Positions 37,488 to 46,197 of a stretch of 64,000 bases of DNA are shown in pieces. The stretch comes from Georgenia sp. EYE_87. GTDB lineage: Bacteria; Actinomycetota; Actinomycetes; Actinomycetales; Actinomycetaceae. The notes beneath the pieces were generated by a model that was given only the letters and a program-made list of their open reading frames with translations, made no database searches and was not told the DNA's origin. Both the position numbers and the translations under genes were made by a program. The stretch is from the NCBI RefSeq assembly GCF_023148685.1, contig NZ_JAHXNL010000001.1, forward strand, positions 248,001 through 312,000, given 5' to 3'. Every line of letters starts with the position of its first letter. Position 1 is the stretch's first letter.

Positions 37488-37760
37488 TCAGAGATGGCGG
37501 TAGACGTCCTCGAGCGTCAGCCCGCGAGCGATCATCATCACCTGGAGGTGGTAGAGCAGCTGGGAGATCTCCTCCGCCGCTGCGGCGTCGCTCTCGTGCT
37601 CGGCGGCCATCCAGACCTCGGCCGCCTCCTCGACGATCTTCTTGCCGATCGCATGGATCCCCGAGTCGAGCTCCGCGACGGTTCCCGACCCTTCGGGTCG
37701 GGCGGCGGCCTTGTGCTCCAGCTCGGCGAAGAGCTCCTCGAACGACTTCACGCCGACCAC
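37488..37760 (-). CDS. hisE: Phosphoribosyl-ATP diphosphatase
   Basis: 90 aa. [42 protein letters not shown] and [29 protein letters not shown] reproduce actinobacterial HisE throughout. Second step of histidine biosynthesis. GTG at 37760; a GTG at 37751 (giving MKSFEELF) is equally possible. The start is immediately next to the ribY stop (37762), so it is in the same transcription unit as the FMN-riboswitch-led transporter. Confidence 0.93.
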   Translation of the reverse strand: MVGVKSFEELFAELEHKAAARPEGSGTVAELDSGIHAIGKKIVEEAAEVWMAAEHESDAAAAEEISQLLYHLQVMMIARGLTLEDVYRHL

Positions 37761-37761
37761 C

Positions 37762-38814
37762 CTAGTTGCTCGGCACGGGCAGGAACTCGTCGGTCCAGGC
37801 CTCGGCCGGGTCGACGGCCGCGTCGAGCAGGCCGTTGTCCTGCATGAGCGTCACCATCGCCTCCCACGTCCCCGCGGACTGGGCGCCGATCGCGTCGCCC
37901 TCGCCGTAGAGCGGGATGGTCGCCTCGAGGGTGGCGAGCGCCTCCTCCTGCCGGTCCTGCCGGCCGAGGTCCGGGACGTACTCCGCCGAGAGCTCGACGG
38001 CCTCCTGGGGGTCGGCGACGGTGTCGCGGACGCCCCGCAGGGTGGCCTCGACCACGGCGGCGACGTCCTCCGGCCGGTCCTCCGCCGTCGCGTCGAGGAC
38101 GCCCAGGCCGATGCCGACCAGCGGGACGTCCCCCTCGGTCACCGGGATGGTGCGGACCTCCTGCCCTGCCAGCGCGAACCGGACGGCGTCGTTGTTGACG
38201 TACCCCATGACGGCGTCCACGTGGCCCGCCGTGAGCGCGGCCTGCTGGGTGAACCCGATGTGCTCGACGGCGACGTCCTCCTCGGTCAGGCCGGCGCCGT
38301 GCAGCAGCGCCACCAGACCGAAGTAGGTCTCGCCGAACGGGCCCGGGATCCCGACCTTGTGGCCCTTCAGGTCCGCGGCCGTCTCGATCGGCGAGTCCGC
38401 CGGGACGATCAGCGCGACGGGGTACTCCTGGTAGAGCGTCGCGACGTCCAGCAGCGGCACCTCCTGGGAGCGGGCCTGAAGCATCTCGTCCCCGCCCGCG
38501 ACCACGACGTCCTCCTGGCCGCCCGCGACGGCGGTGAACAGCCCCTCGTTCGCGCCGTGGTGGCGCAGCGTCACGTCGAGCCCGGCGTCCTCGTAGTACC
38601 CCTTCTCGGCGGCCACGTAGAACGGCGCGAACTGGATGTCCGGCGTGTACGTGAGCCCCACGGTCAGCTCGGCGGCGGCGCCCGCGGTCCCCGGGGCGGA
38701 CGCCGACGGCTGGTCCTGAGCAGCCGGCGGCGTGGTGCAGGCCGCCAGCGCGAGGACGGCGGGGGCGAGGACCGCGACGGCGAGACGGCGGGGGTGGCTG
38801 GGGTGGCGGGACAA
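37762..38814 (-). CDS. ribY: RibY-like ABC substrate-binding lipoprotein (SsuA/THI5 family)
   Basis: 350 aa lipoprotein: signal with lipobox LALAAC, then a Pro/Ala/Ser linker and an NMT1/THI5 fold ([38 protein letters not shown], then [11 protein letters not shown]). The FMN riboswitch upstream of ribX identifies the pair as the RibXY riboflavin/flavin uptake system, since other NMT1-type binding proteins take pyrimidines or sulfonates. TTG start at 38814 preceded by GGAG. Symbol rests on context rather than sequence alone. Confidence 0.82.
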   Translation of the reverse strand: MSRHPSHPRRLAVAVLAPAVLALAACTTPPAAQDQPSASAPGTAGAAAELTVGLTYTPDIQFAPFYVAAEKGYYEDAGLDVTLRHHGANEGLFTAVAGGQEDVVVAGGDEMLQARSQEVPLLDVATLYQEYPVALIVPADSPIETAADLKGHKVGIPGPFGETYFGLVALLHGAGLTEEDVAVEHIGFTQQAALTAGHVDAVMGYVNNDAVRFALAGQEVRTIPVTEGDVPLVGIGLGVLDATAEDRPEDVAAVVEATLRGVRDTVADPQEAVELSAEYVPDLGRQDRQEEALATLEATIPLYGEGDAIGAQSAGTWEAMVTLMQDNGLLDAAVDPAEAWTDEFLPVPSN

Positions 38815-38830
38815 CGGTGCTCCAGTTTTT

Positions 38831-38863
38831 CGGTGGTCGGTGGTCGGTGGTCGGTGGTCGGTG
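38831..38863. repeat. Heptanucleotide tandem repeat between ribX and ribY
   Basis: Four perfect copies of CGGTGGT plus a 5-nt partial copy, in the 139-nt gap between the ribX stop and the ribY start. On the transcript it reads as ACCACCG repeats immediately upstream of the ribY ribosome site. Confidence 0.9.
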
Positions 38864-38953
38864 AGAATGGCGCGGGGCGTGCGCCGCCGGGAATCGGCGG
38901 CGCCGGGCGTGGTGCGGACGGGGTGCGGGGCGGTCGGGCTGCGGCGCCGCCGG

Positions 38954-39952
38954 TCAGTTCTCGAGGCGGCGCTCGAGGGCGCTCAGCAGGCCGTAGACGG
39001 ACATCGCGAGCGCGCACAGGACGACGAGGGCGGCGAAGATCCCCACGGTGTCGGCCGAGTCGCCCCGGGCGGCGACGAGCATGCCGAGCCCCTGGCCGCC
39101 CATGACGAACTCCCCCACCACCGCGCCGGTGACCGAGAGGGTGAACCCGTTGCGCAGGCCGGTCAGCAGGGCGGGCAGGGCGAGCGGCAGCTCGATGAGC
39201 CGCAGCAGCTGCCAGCTGCCGGCGCCGTCGAGGCGGGCCGCGGCGACGACGTCGGGGTCGAGGGTCCGCAGGCCGAGCACCGTGGCGAGGAGGATGGGGA
39301 AGAAGACCGTGAGCGCGCACAGCACGACGATGGGCACGAGCCCGTAGCCCAGCCAGAGCATCAGCAGGGGCGCGAGGGCCACCGCGGGGACGGCCTGCGA
39401 GGCGGCGATGTAGGGCTCGAGGGCAGCGGCGGCGCGGGCGCTGCGGAAGACGAGGTACCCGAGGGGCAGAGCGACGACGGCGCCCACGAGGCAGCCGAGG
39501 GCCGCCTCGACCAGCGTGGGGCCGACGTAGCCGAGAAGGCCGCCGGTGGTGAGGTCCTCCACGAGGCGCACGCCGATCGCCGAGGGGGCGGGGAGGAAGA
39601 AGGACGGGACGACGCCGGAGCGCGAGACGGCCTCCCAGACGAGGAGGACGAAGCCGCCCAGGATCAGCGGGGCGACCATGCGCCGCTGGGCCGCGCGCTC
39701 GGGGCGGCTCCGCCGGAGGCCCGCGGCGTCGGGCGCTGCAGGGGCCGAGAGCGAGGACTCAGCCGCCGGGAGTGACGGCTCAGCTGGCGGCGACGTCTCA
39801 GCCGGTGCACCAGCGGCCGACGCGCCGGAACGTACGGGAGCCGGGCGTGCGGACAGAGGCGGCGCGTTCCGGAGCGGTGCGGTCGCGACGGGCGCGACCT
39901 GGCGCGGGTCGGCGCGCTCGACCGCCGAGCGCTGGCTCTGCTGGGTACTCAC
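38954..39952 (-). CDS. ribX: RibX-like ABC transporter permease
   Basis: 332 aa. A long Ala/Pro/Ser-rich cytoplasmic leader (about 85 residues) precedes a six-helix binding-protein-dependent permease. The cytoplasmic EAA-like loop is AAARLDGAGSWQLLRLIELPLALPALLTGLRNG. The ends match the SsuC/ThiX permease type. First gene after FMN riboswitch 2. GTG start after GAGGGACGAGAC. No ATPase gene is in this unit. Confidence 0.85.
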   Translation of the reverse strand: MSTQQSQRSAVERADPRQVAPVATAPLRNAPPLSARPAPVRSGASAAGAPAETSPPAEPSLPAAESSLSAPAAPDAAGLRRSRPERAAQRRMVAPLILGGFVLLVWEAVSRSGVVPSFFLPAPSAIGVRLVEDLTTGGLLGYVGPTLVEAALGCLVGAVVALPLGYLVFRSARAAAALEPYIAASQAVPAVALAPLLMLWLGYGLVPIVVLCALTVFFPILLATVLGLRTLDPDVVAAARLDGAGSWQLLRLIELPLALPALLTGLRNGFTLSVTGAVVGEFVMGGQGLGMLVAARGDSADTVGIFAALVVLCALAMSVYGLLSALERRLEN

Positions 39953-40023
39953 GTCTCGTCCCTCCGGTCCGGGCACGTGGACCGGGGACGGTAGACGCGG
40001 AAGAACCCGCGCCCGCGTCGGCA

Positions 40024-40039
40024 CGCACCGTAGGGTGCG
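40024..40039 (-). terminator. Hairpin between FMN riboswitch 2 and ribX
   Basis: CGCACC (40024-40029) pairs with GGTGCG (40034-40039) around GTAG, immediately downstream of the aptamer on the minus strand. It may serve as the expression-platform hairpin. The stem is short and there is no U-tract. Confidence 0.35.
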
Positions 40040-40041
40040 CG

Positions 40042-40174
40042 CCGCGTGCTTCCTCCCATCCGGACTTTAACCGTCGGTCCTGGAGTTCCACCAGGTCAAC
40101 CGGCACCGAGGTGCCGGCTCGCGGACTGTCACCGCCGGTTCGGACTCTCACCGACCCCGGAGCACGTGCTTGCT
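40042..40174 (-). promoter_or_regulatory. Second FMN riboswitch, leading ribX-ribY-hisE-hisG
   Basis: On the minus strand it reads GGGGTCGGTGAGAGTCCGA, then GCGGTGACAGTCCGCGAGCC, GGTGGAACTCCAGGACCGAC and finally TTAAAGTCCGGATGGGAGG. The aptamer is nearly identical to the first one over its 3' half, with a shorter variable stem. It lies about 90 nt upstream of ribX. FMN binding should repress this unit. Confidence 0.93.
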
Positions 40175-40218
40175 ACGTGGGTGATGATACCGCCAAGCGC
40201 CGGCGCTGCGCCGTATCT

Positions 40219-40290
40219 CTCGTCACAGGGCCCGGCGGTCCTCGTCACAGGGCCCGGGCTGCCCTCGTCACGGGGCCGGCCCGCGGTCGT
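40219..40290 (+). repeat. Short tandem repeats (about 22-23 bp, three copies) between pcaB and the riboswitch
   Basis: Copies at 40219-40240, 40241-40263 and 40264-40286 share CTCGTCACAGGGCCCGG with small variations; a fourth partial copy (TCGTCACA) runs into the pcaB stop. Noncoding. Confidence 0.75.
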
Positions 40291-41639
40291 CACACCGCTC
40301 GGCCGCCGCGGGACGGCACCTCGGGCCTCGTCCCCGCCGCCACCTCGTGCAGCGCCCGGTCGACGATTCCGCCGCACGCCGCCGTGGTGCCGCGCGGGTC
40401 GAGCGCGCTGCGGATCTCCGCCTCGGACAGGCCTGCGCCGGACCGCACGAGGTGGGCGACGACGTCGTCCTCCTCGCCAGCCGCCAGGGCCGCGGCGACC
40501 AGGCGCTGGGCCTCACCGCGCCCAACCCTCGGTTTGAGCACCGTGCTGAGCTGCTCGGCCATCACCGCCGGGCGGGCGGCGTCGAGCGTCGCCGACATGC
40601 GGGCGGCGTCCACGTGCAGCCCGGCGAGGATCTCGGCGGTCCGGGACGCCGCCCCGCCCGCGAGCGAGAGGAGGTCGAGGAGCGGCTGCCACTCGGCGTG
40701 CCACCCGCCCGCGGCGCGCTGGTGCTCCTGCAGGCTGGCGGCGTAGAGGGTGCCGACGAGCCCGGGCGCCCGCAGCGCCGCGGCGCGCACCAGGACCGAC
40801 GTGACGGGGTTGCGCTTGTGGGGCATCGCGGACGAGCCCCCGTGGCCCTCCCCGCCGCCCTCCGCCACCTCGCCCACCTCCGTGGCCGAGAGCGCGGCGA
40901 CGTCGGTGGCGACCTTCCCCGCGGCGGCGACGACGGAGCCGAGGGCGGCGGCCAGGTCCCGCACGCGGGAGCGTTCCGTGTGCCACGGCGCGGCCGGGGC
41001 GGCGAGCCCCAGCTCCTCGGCCAGGCCGGCGACGACGGCGGGGCCGGCAGCCCCGTAGACGCCGAGCGTGCCCGCCGCTCCCCCGAGCTGGACGGCGAGG
41101 GTCTCGTCCCGGACCCGCGCCAGCGACCGCCGGGCCGCGTGCAGTCCGAGCGCCCACCCCGCGGCCGTGACCCCGAAGGTCGTCGGCACCGCGTGCTGCC
41201 CGAGGGTGCGCCCCACCTGCAGCGTCTCCCGGTGCCGGTCGGCCAGGTCGGCGGCCGCCGCGCACGCGGCGTCGAGGTTGCCCAGGGCGGTGTCGCACGC
41301 GCGCGCCGCCAGCAGCATCAGCGCGGTGTCGAGGACGTCCTGGCTGGTGGCCCCGTGGTGGACCCACGGGCGGACCGGCTCCGGCACGACGGCGAGGAGC
41401 GCGTTGACGAGCGGCGGGACGGGGTTCCCGGCCGCCGTCGTCCCGGCCGCCAGCGTCGCCGGGTCCACCGGGTTCGCCCGGGCGGCACCCGCGAGGGCGT
41501 CGCCGCAGCCGGGCGGGACGAGCGCCGCCCGCTCGGCCGCGCGCAGGAGGGCGACCTCCGTGGCGACCATCGCCTCGAGCAGCGCGGCGTCGCCCAGGAG
41601 GGCGTCGACCTCCGTGGCCGTGCCGAGCAAGAAGCTCAC
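40290..41639 (-). CDS. pcaB: 3-carboxy-cis,cis-muconate cycloisomerase
   Basis: 449 aa from GTG 41639. Fumarase/aspartase superfamily signature GGGEGHGGSSAMPHKRNPVTSV, with the PcaB-type HHGATSQDVLDTALML and TLGQHAVPTTFG. Converts carboxymuconate to carboxymuconolactone after ring cleavage by PcaHG. An alternative GTG at 41693 overlaps the pcaG stop (GTGA) and would add 18 residues of unusual composition. I chose the shorter form for its AAGGGGG ribosome site and family-like N-terminus. Confidence 0.9.
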   Translation of the reverse strand: MSFLLGTATEVDALLGDAALLEAMVATEVALLRAAERAALVPPGCGDALAGAARANPVDPATLAAGTTAAGNPVPPLVNALLAVVPEPVRPWVHHGATSQDVLDTALMLLAARACDTALGNLDAACAAAADLADRHRETLQVGRTLGQHAVPTTFGVTAAGWALGLHAARRSLARVRDETLAVQLGGAAGTLGVYGAAGPAVVAGLAEELGLAAPAAPWHTERSRVRDLAAALGSVVAAAGKVATDVAALSATEVGEVAEGGGEGHGGSSAMPHKRNPVTSVLVRAAALRAPGLVGTLYAASLQEHQRAAGGWHAEWQPLLDLLSLAGGAASRTAEILAGLHVDAARMSATLDAARPAVMAEQLSTVLKPRVGRGEAQRLVAAALAAGEEDDVVAHLVRSGAGLSEAEIRSALDPRGTTAACGGIVDRALHEVAAGTRPEVPSRGGRAV

Positions 41640-41689
41640 ACCCGCCCCCTTCCGGCGCGCCAGCGCCGCTCTCGTCCGGACGTCCGGAC

Positions 41690-42280
41690 TCACACCTCGA
41701 AGAAGACGGTCTCCCCCGGGCCCTGCACCCGGATGTCGAAGGTGTAGCCGTCCCCGTCGGACCGCGCGATCAGCGTCTCACGGCGCTCGGCGGGCACCTC
41801 GGAGAGCACCGGGTCCGTCTCGTTCAGCGGCTCGTCGGGGAAGTAGATGCGGGTGACGACACGGTCGAGCATGCCGCGCGCGAAGACGCTGACGTCGATG
41901 TGCGGCGCCTCGAGCGGGCCGTCCGGGTCGTCGACGTCGCCCGCCGGCAGCGGTCCGGGCCGGACCGTGTACACCTGCCAGCGCAGGTCGTCCTTCCACG
42001 TGGCGCTGCGGGCGAACCCCGTGAAGCCCGGGATCCGGCTCGGGCGGGCGCCGCGCGGGTCGGCGGGGTGGTCGAACCGACCGTCCGGGTCCGCCTGCCA
42101 GGTCTCGACCATCGCGTCGCGGATCGGCTCGCCGTGGCCGTCGAGCACGTGCCCGCGGATCCAGAACGCGCCGGCGGTCCCTTCGGGGACGGCGAGCTGT
42201 CCCGCACCGCCCCAGTCGAGCCCGATCGCCAGGTAGGGCCCGACCGTCTGGGACGGGGTCAGGCCGAGTCGCTCACTCAT
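41690..42280 (-). CDS. pcaG: Protocatechuate 3,4-dioxygenase alpha subunit
   Basis: 196 aa. LTPSQTVGPYLAIGLDW opens the intradiol dioxygenase fold; WIRGHVLDGHGEPIRDAMVETWQADPDGRF and APHIDVSVFARGMLDRVVTRIYFPDE follow. The alpha subunit lacks the iron ligand set found in PcaH. ATG overlaps the pcaH stop by 8 nt. Confidence 0.95.
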   Translation of the reverse strand: MSERLGLTPSQTVGPYLAIGLDWGGAGQLAVPEGTAGAFWIRGHVLDGHGEPIRDAMVETWQADPDGRFDHPADPRGARPSRIPGFTGFARSATWKDDLRWQVYTVRPGPLPAGDVDDPDGPLEAPHIDVSVFARGMLDRVVTRIYFPDEPLNETDPVLSEVPAERRETLIARSDGDGYTFDIRVQGPGETVFFEV

Positions 42281-43043
42281 CGTCGTCGTCCTCCTCGAAG
42301 ACGCTCGCCTGGGGGCCTCGAAGGACGATGTCGAACTCGAAGGCCAGCGCCCAGTGGTCCTGGGTCTGCTCGTAGTCGAAGCGGGAGATCATCCGCCTGC
42401 GGGCGCTCTCGTCGCGGACCGAGTTGTAGATCGGGTCCTGGAAGAAGAGCGGGTCGTCCGGGAAGTACATCTGCGTGACGAGCCGCTGGGTGAACGCGCG
42501 TCCGAACAGGGAGAAGTGGATGTGCGCCGGCCGCCACGCGTTGGGGTGGTTCCGCCACGGGTACGCCCCGGGCTTGATGGAGGTGAAGCGGTACCGCCCG
42601 TCGGCGTCGGTCATCATGCGCCCGACGCCGGTGAAGTTCGGGTCCAGCGGTGCGGGCCACTGGTCCCACTGGTGGGCGTAGCGTCCGGCGGCGTTGGCCT
42701 GCCAGACCTCCACGAGCGTGTTGGGCACGGGCCGGCCGTCCTCCTCGAGCACCCGGCCGTGCACGATGATCCGCTGCCCGACCGGCTCGGCCTCGCCGCC
42801 ATGGTTCCGGGTGAGGTCGTTGTCGACCGCGCGCACGAGGTCCTCCCCCAGCGCCGGCCCGGTGAGCTCGTTCAGGCGCTGGGGCATCGCCCGGAGCGGC
42901 TCCTTGGGGTGGCGCAGCTCGGTCGAGAGATACTCGGGGCTGTTCAGCGGCGGGTGCACCCCCCCGGGGACCGGGTAGGTCGGCATCACCAGGCCTCCGC
43001 GGGTGATGGCACCCGGCAGGAAGAGATCGTCCAGTCCGCTCAT
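42273..43043 (-). CDS. pcaH: Protocatechuate 3,4-dioxygenase beta subunit
   Basis: 256 aa. Iron-binding residues: Tyr in GRYAHQWDQW, Tyr in PGAYPWRNHPNAWRPAHIHFSLFG together with the HIH histidines. Catalyses intradiol cleavage of protocatechuate to beta-carboxymuconate. ATG 43043. First gene of pcaHGB, divergent from the importer operon. The C-terminus ends in a Glu/Asp tract (EEDDDDE). Confidence 0.95.
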   Translation of the reverse strand: MSGLDDLFLPGAITRGGLVMPTYPVPGGVHPPLNSPEYLSTELRHPKEPLRAMPQRLNELTGPALGEDLVRAVDNDLTRNHGGEAEPVGQRIIVHGRVLEEDGRPVPNTLVEVWQANAAGRYAHQWDQWPAPLDPNFTGVGRMMTDADGRYRFTSIKPGAYPWRNHPNAWRPAHIHFSLFGRAFTQRLVTQMYFPDDPLFFQDPIYNSVRDESARRRMISRFDYEQTQDHWALAFEFDIVLRGPQASVFEEDDDDE

Positions 43044-43493
43044 GGCTCCACTTCCGTCACGTCGTCGTGCACGCGGTCGCGACGGCTCCGTCTGCCTCCG
43101 CGCGGAACGGAGGTTCGCAGCGCGTACATCCGTTCTCGTCCTGCCGAGGATGGCGTGCCGAGGTCGGCGCGTCAACCACCTGCCGGGTGGCGGGACCGGC
43201 GACCCCCCGGTCCTTCCCGGCCGGAGACGTCGGTTTCCGCCTCGGTCTACCGGGTCTTCAGCAGGGGCACGGTGTCGGTGCCGACCCGGCGTGACGGGCG
43301 TCACGATTCGCGCTTGACGGGACAATTGCACGCCAGTAAGTTCTCGATGCGAACGACCGTTCATCATTTTCCGTGCGTGACGACCCCATGGCAGTGCCGC
43401 CGTGGACCTCCGCCGTGAGACCCGCGGCCAGTGCCACATCCCGAGGACCCGAGCCGCCCCGCCCGGTCCCAGCCCCCGACGAAGGAACTGACG
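43044..43493. other. Divergent intergenic region of the aromatic-acid locus
   Basis: 450 nt, no gene. Contains promoter and operator candidates listed separately (43291-43362) for the plus-strand operon, and the pcaH leader. Confidence 0.5.
43291..43362 (+). promoter_or_regulatory. Predicted promoter and two palindromes before the aromatic importer operon
   Basis: TTGACG (43314-43319), 17 nt, TAAGTT (43337-43342) is a plausible housekeeping promoter. A perfect palindrome GTGACG-GG-CGTCAC (43291-43304) lies just upstream of the -35, and GAACG-AC-CGTTC (43351-43362) lies just past the -10. The IclR-type regulator encoded downstream is the natural candidate to bind one or both. Inference. Confidence 0.5.
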
Positions 43494-44495
43494 ATGCGAC
43501 GAATGACGATCTCCCTGGCCGCTGCCGGCTCCCTCGTGCTCCTGGCCGCCTGCTCCGGCGGCGGCGACACGGGCGGCGGCGGCGACGGCGGCACCGCCGG
43601 TGCCGGCGGGAACGCGAACGGAGGCTCCGGAGAGCTCACCCCGGTGACCGTCGGCGTCCTGCCGATCGTCGACACCGCCGCGATCTGGCTCGGCGTCGAG
43701 GAGGGGATCTTCGAGGACCACGGGCTCGACGTCGAGCTCGAGCTCGCCCAGGGCGGCGCCGCCGTCGTCCCCGCCGTCGTCAGCGGGGACTACCAGTTCG
43801 GGTTCTCCAACGTCGCCTCGCTGCTCGTGGCGAACTCCCAGGGTCTGCCGCTGAAGATCGTGGCGCCCGGCAACTTCACGACCGGTGACCCCGAGTCCGA
43901 CATCGGCGCCGTCCTGGCCATGCCCGACTCCGGCATCGAGTCGCCCGCAGACCTGGCCGGCAAGAGCGTCGCGGTGAACACGCTGAACAACATCGGCGAC
44001 GTCACCGTCTCCGAGGTGGTGGAGCAGGCCGGCGGCGACCCGGAGCAGATCTCCTTCGTCGAGATGGGCTTCCCGGACATGCCCGCCGCGCTGGCGGGCG
44101 GGCAGGTCGACGCCGCCTGGATCCTCGAGCCCTTCCGCACCATCGCGATGGACCAGGGCGCCGAGGTCGTCACCCACAATTTCGCCGACGTCGATCCCGA
44201 GATGATGATCGCGGCCTACTTCACCACCGCCACGTACGCCGAGAGCGACCCGGAGATCGTCGAGTCCTTCACCGCGGCGATGGAGGAGTCGCTCACCTTC
44301 GCCGAGGAGAACCCCGACGCCGCCCGCGCGATCCTCTCGACCTACACCGAGATCGACCCGGCCGTCCAGGAGAAGATGGTCATGCCGCGCTTCTCGCCCG
44401 ACGTCAACGCCGACTCCGTCCAGACGCTCGCCGACCTCGCTCTCAAGTACGGGCTCGTGAGCGAGGACGTCGACGTCGACGCTCTGCTGCCGTGA
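43494..44495 (+). CDS. ABC transporter substrate-binding lipoprotein (NMT1/SsuA-like)
   Basis: 333 aa lipoprotein (lipobox VLLAAC, then a Gly-rich linker). Fold: TPVTVGVLPIVDTAAIWLGVEEGIFEDHGLDVELELAQGG, and NVASLLVANSQGLPLKIVAPG. Sits between pcaHGB and pobA, so an aromatic acid such as 4-hydroxybenzoate or phthalate is the likely ligand; related systems import phthalate in Rhodococcus (PatDABC). ATG 43494 after GAAGGA. Confidence 0.85.
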   Translation: MRRMTISLAAAGSLVLLAACSGGGDTGGGGDGGTAGAGGNANGGSGELTPVTVGVLPIVDTAAIWLGVEEGIFEDHGLDVELELAQGGAAVVPAVVSGDYQFGFSNVASLLVANSQGLPLKIVAPGNFTTGDPESDIGAVLAMPDSGIESPADLAGKSVAVNTLNNIGDVTVSEVVEQAGGDPEQISFVEMGFPDMPAALAGGQVDAAWILEPFRTIAMDQGAEVVTHNFADVDPEMMIAAYFTTATYAESDPEIVESFTAAMEESLTFAEENPDAARAILSTYTEIDPAVQEKMVMPRFSPDVNADSVQTLADLALKYGLVSEDVDVDALLP

Positions 44496-45343
44496 CCGCG
44501 GCGACCACGGCCCCGGCGCCGAGGTCGACGCGTGCCGTGGGCGCGCGCCGGTCCCGGCGTAGGTCGGGGTCGGGCGGGCGGGGCGCGCTGCTCGGGCTCG
44601 CGGGTGTGCTGTGCGTGCTGGTGCTGCTGGAGGCGCTGCCCCGGCTGGGGGTGGTGGACCGGCGGTTCATGCCGCCGTTCTCGGAGATGTTCACGGCGCT
44701 GGTGACGCGGTTGCAGACGCCGGAGTTCTGGACGGCGCTGGGCGACACGCTGACCACCTGGGCGATCGGGCTCACGATCGCGATGGTCGCCGGCATCGTC
44801 ATCGGCATCGTGGTCGGCTCGGTCCGGGTGCTGCGGGAGGCGACGTCCTCGACGATCGAGTTCCTGCGGCCCATCCCGTCAGTCGCGCTGATCCCCCTGG
44901 CGGTGCTGCTGTACGGCACGGGCCGGGAGGCCACGCTCCTGCTGGTCATCTACGCCTCGTTCTGGCAGGTGCTGGTCCAGGTGCTCTACGGCGTCCAGGA
45001 CGTCGACCCGGTCGCGCGGGACACCGCGCGGTCCTACCGGTTCTCGGCGCTGACGCAGGCCCGGACGGTGATCTGGCCGACCGCCCTGCCCTACATCGTC
45101 ACCGGCTTCCGGCTGGCCGCGACCGTGGCGCTGATCCTGACGGTGACGGGCGAGCTGATCATCGGCACCCCGGGGCTGGGCAAGCTGCTCGCGGTGGCCC
45201 AGTCCTCCGGTGCCACGGCGTCGATGTACGCCCTGGTGATCGTGACCGGGCTGCTGGGCGTCGGCGTGAACCTTCTGGCCCGTGCCCTGGAGCGCAGGAT
45301 CCTGCGCTGGCACCCCTCGATCCGGCGGGAGAAAGCAGCATGA
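44492..45343 (+). CDS. ABC transporter permease 1, aromatic importer
   Basis: 283 aa with about six membrane helices and the EAA-like loop ARDTARSYRFSALTQARTVIWPTALPYIVTGFRLA. SsuC/TauC-type permease. GTG start overlaps the binding-protein stop (GTGA). Basic N-terminus. Partner of permease 2. Confidence 0.88.
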   Translation: MTAATTAPAPRSTRAVGARRSRRRSGSGGRGALLGLAGVLCVLVLLEALPRLGVVDRRFMPPFSEMFTALVTRLQTPEFWTALGDTLTTWAIGLTIAMVAGIVIGIVVGSVRVLREATSSTIEFLRPIPSVALIPLAVLLYGTGREATLLLVIYASFWQVLVQVLYGVQDVDPVARDTARSYRFSALTQARTVIWPTALPYIVTGFRLAATVALILTVTGELIIGTPGLGKLLAVAQSSGATASMYALVIVTGLLGVGVNLLARALERRILRWHPSIRREKAA

Positions 45344-46194
45344 GCACCACCCCCGATCTCACCGCCCCGGCCCCGGCGGCCCCGGCCGCCCCGGCGCCCG
45401 CGCGCCGCAGGCGGCGGGGCTCGCTGGCCCGGCAGGTGGTCGTCGCCGTCGCCCTGCCCGTGCTCCTGATCGCCGGCTGGTGGCTCTGGTCGGCGGACAG
45501 CGAGTCCTTCTTCGCCCCGCCGCTGGCGGACATCGTGGCCGCGTTCCCCTCCACCTGGCTGGAGGGCCGGCTGACCTCCGACGTCCTGCCGTCGGTGATC
45601 CGGCTGCTCATCGGCTACGCCATCGCGCTGGTGGTGGGGATCGCCCTGGGCATGGCGATCGGCCTGTCGCCGACGCTGCGGGCGTTCACCGAGCCCGCGC
45701 TGGAGTTCTTCCGGGCCATCCCGCCGCCGGTGATGATCCCGATCCTCATGCTGTTCCTGGGCATCTTCACCACCATGAAGGTCTTCGTCATCGCGACCGG
45801 CTGCCTGTGGCCGATCCTGCTGAACACCATCGAGGGCGTGCGCAGCATCGACGACGTGCTGCGCGACACCTCCCAGGTCTACCGGCTGCGCAAGAGCACC
45901 CAGCTGCACACCCTGGTGCTGCGCGGGGCGTCCCCGCAGATCATGACCGGCGCCCGCCAGGCCCTCTCGATCGGGATCATCCTGATGGTGATCTCGGAGA
46001 TGTTCGCCGCGACCAACGGCCTGGGCTTCACCATCGTGCAGTTCCAGCGGTCCTTCGCGATCCCGCAGATGTGGACCGGCATCATCCTGCTCGGCCTCGT
46101 CGGGGTCGTGCTCTCGATCATCTTCCGCGCCGTCGAGCGCCCCGTGCTGGCCTGGTACCGCGGCCTGCGCCAGTCCCAACGAGGAGGCAACTAA
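45340..46194 (+). CDS. ABC transporter permease 2, aromatic importer
   Basis: 284 aa. Six hydrophobic segments; EAA-like loop LRDTSQVYRLRKSTQLHTLVLRGASPQIMTGARQAL. An Ala/Pro tract (about residues 8-20) precedes the first helix. ATG overlaps the previous stop (ATGA). Two different permease genes are unusual for this family, where one permease often dimerises. Confidence 0.88.
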   Translation: MSTTPDLTAPAPAAPAAPAPARRRRRGSLARQVVVAVALPVLLIAGWWLWSADSESFFAPPLADIVAAFPSTWLEGRLTSDVLPSVIRLLIGYAIALVVGIALGMAIGLSPTLRAFTEPALEFFRAIPPPVMIPILMLFLGIFTTMKVFVIATGCLWPILLNTIEGVRSIDDVLRDTSQVYRLRKSTQLHTLVLRGASPQIMTGARQALSIGIILMVISEMFAATNGLGFTIVQFQRSFAIPQMWTGIILLGLVGVVLSIIFRAVERPVLAWYRGLRQSQRGGN

Positions 46195-46197
46195 GCC

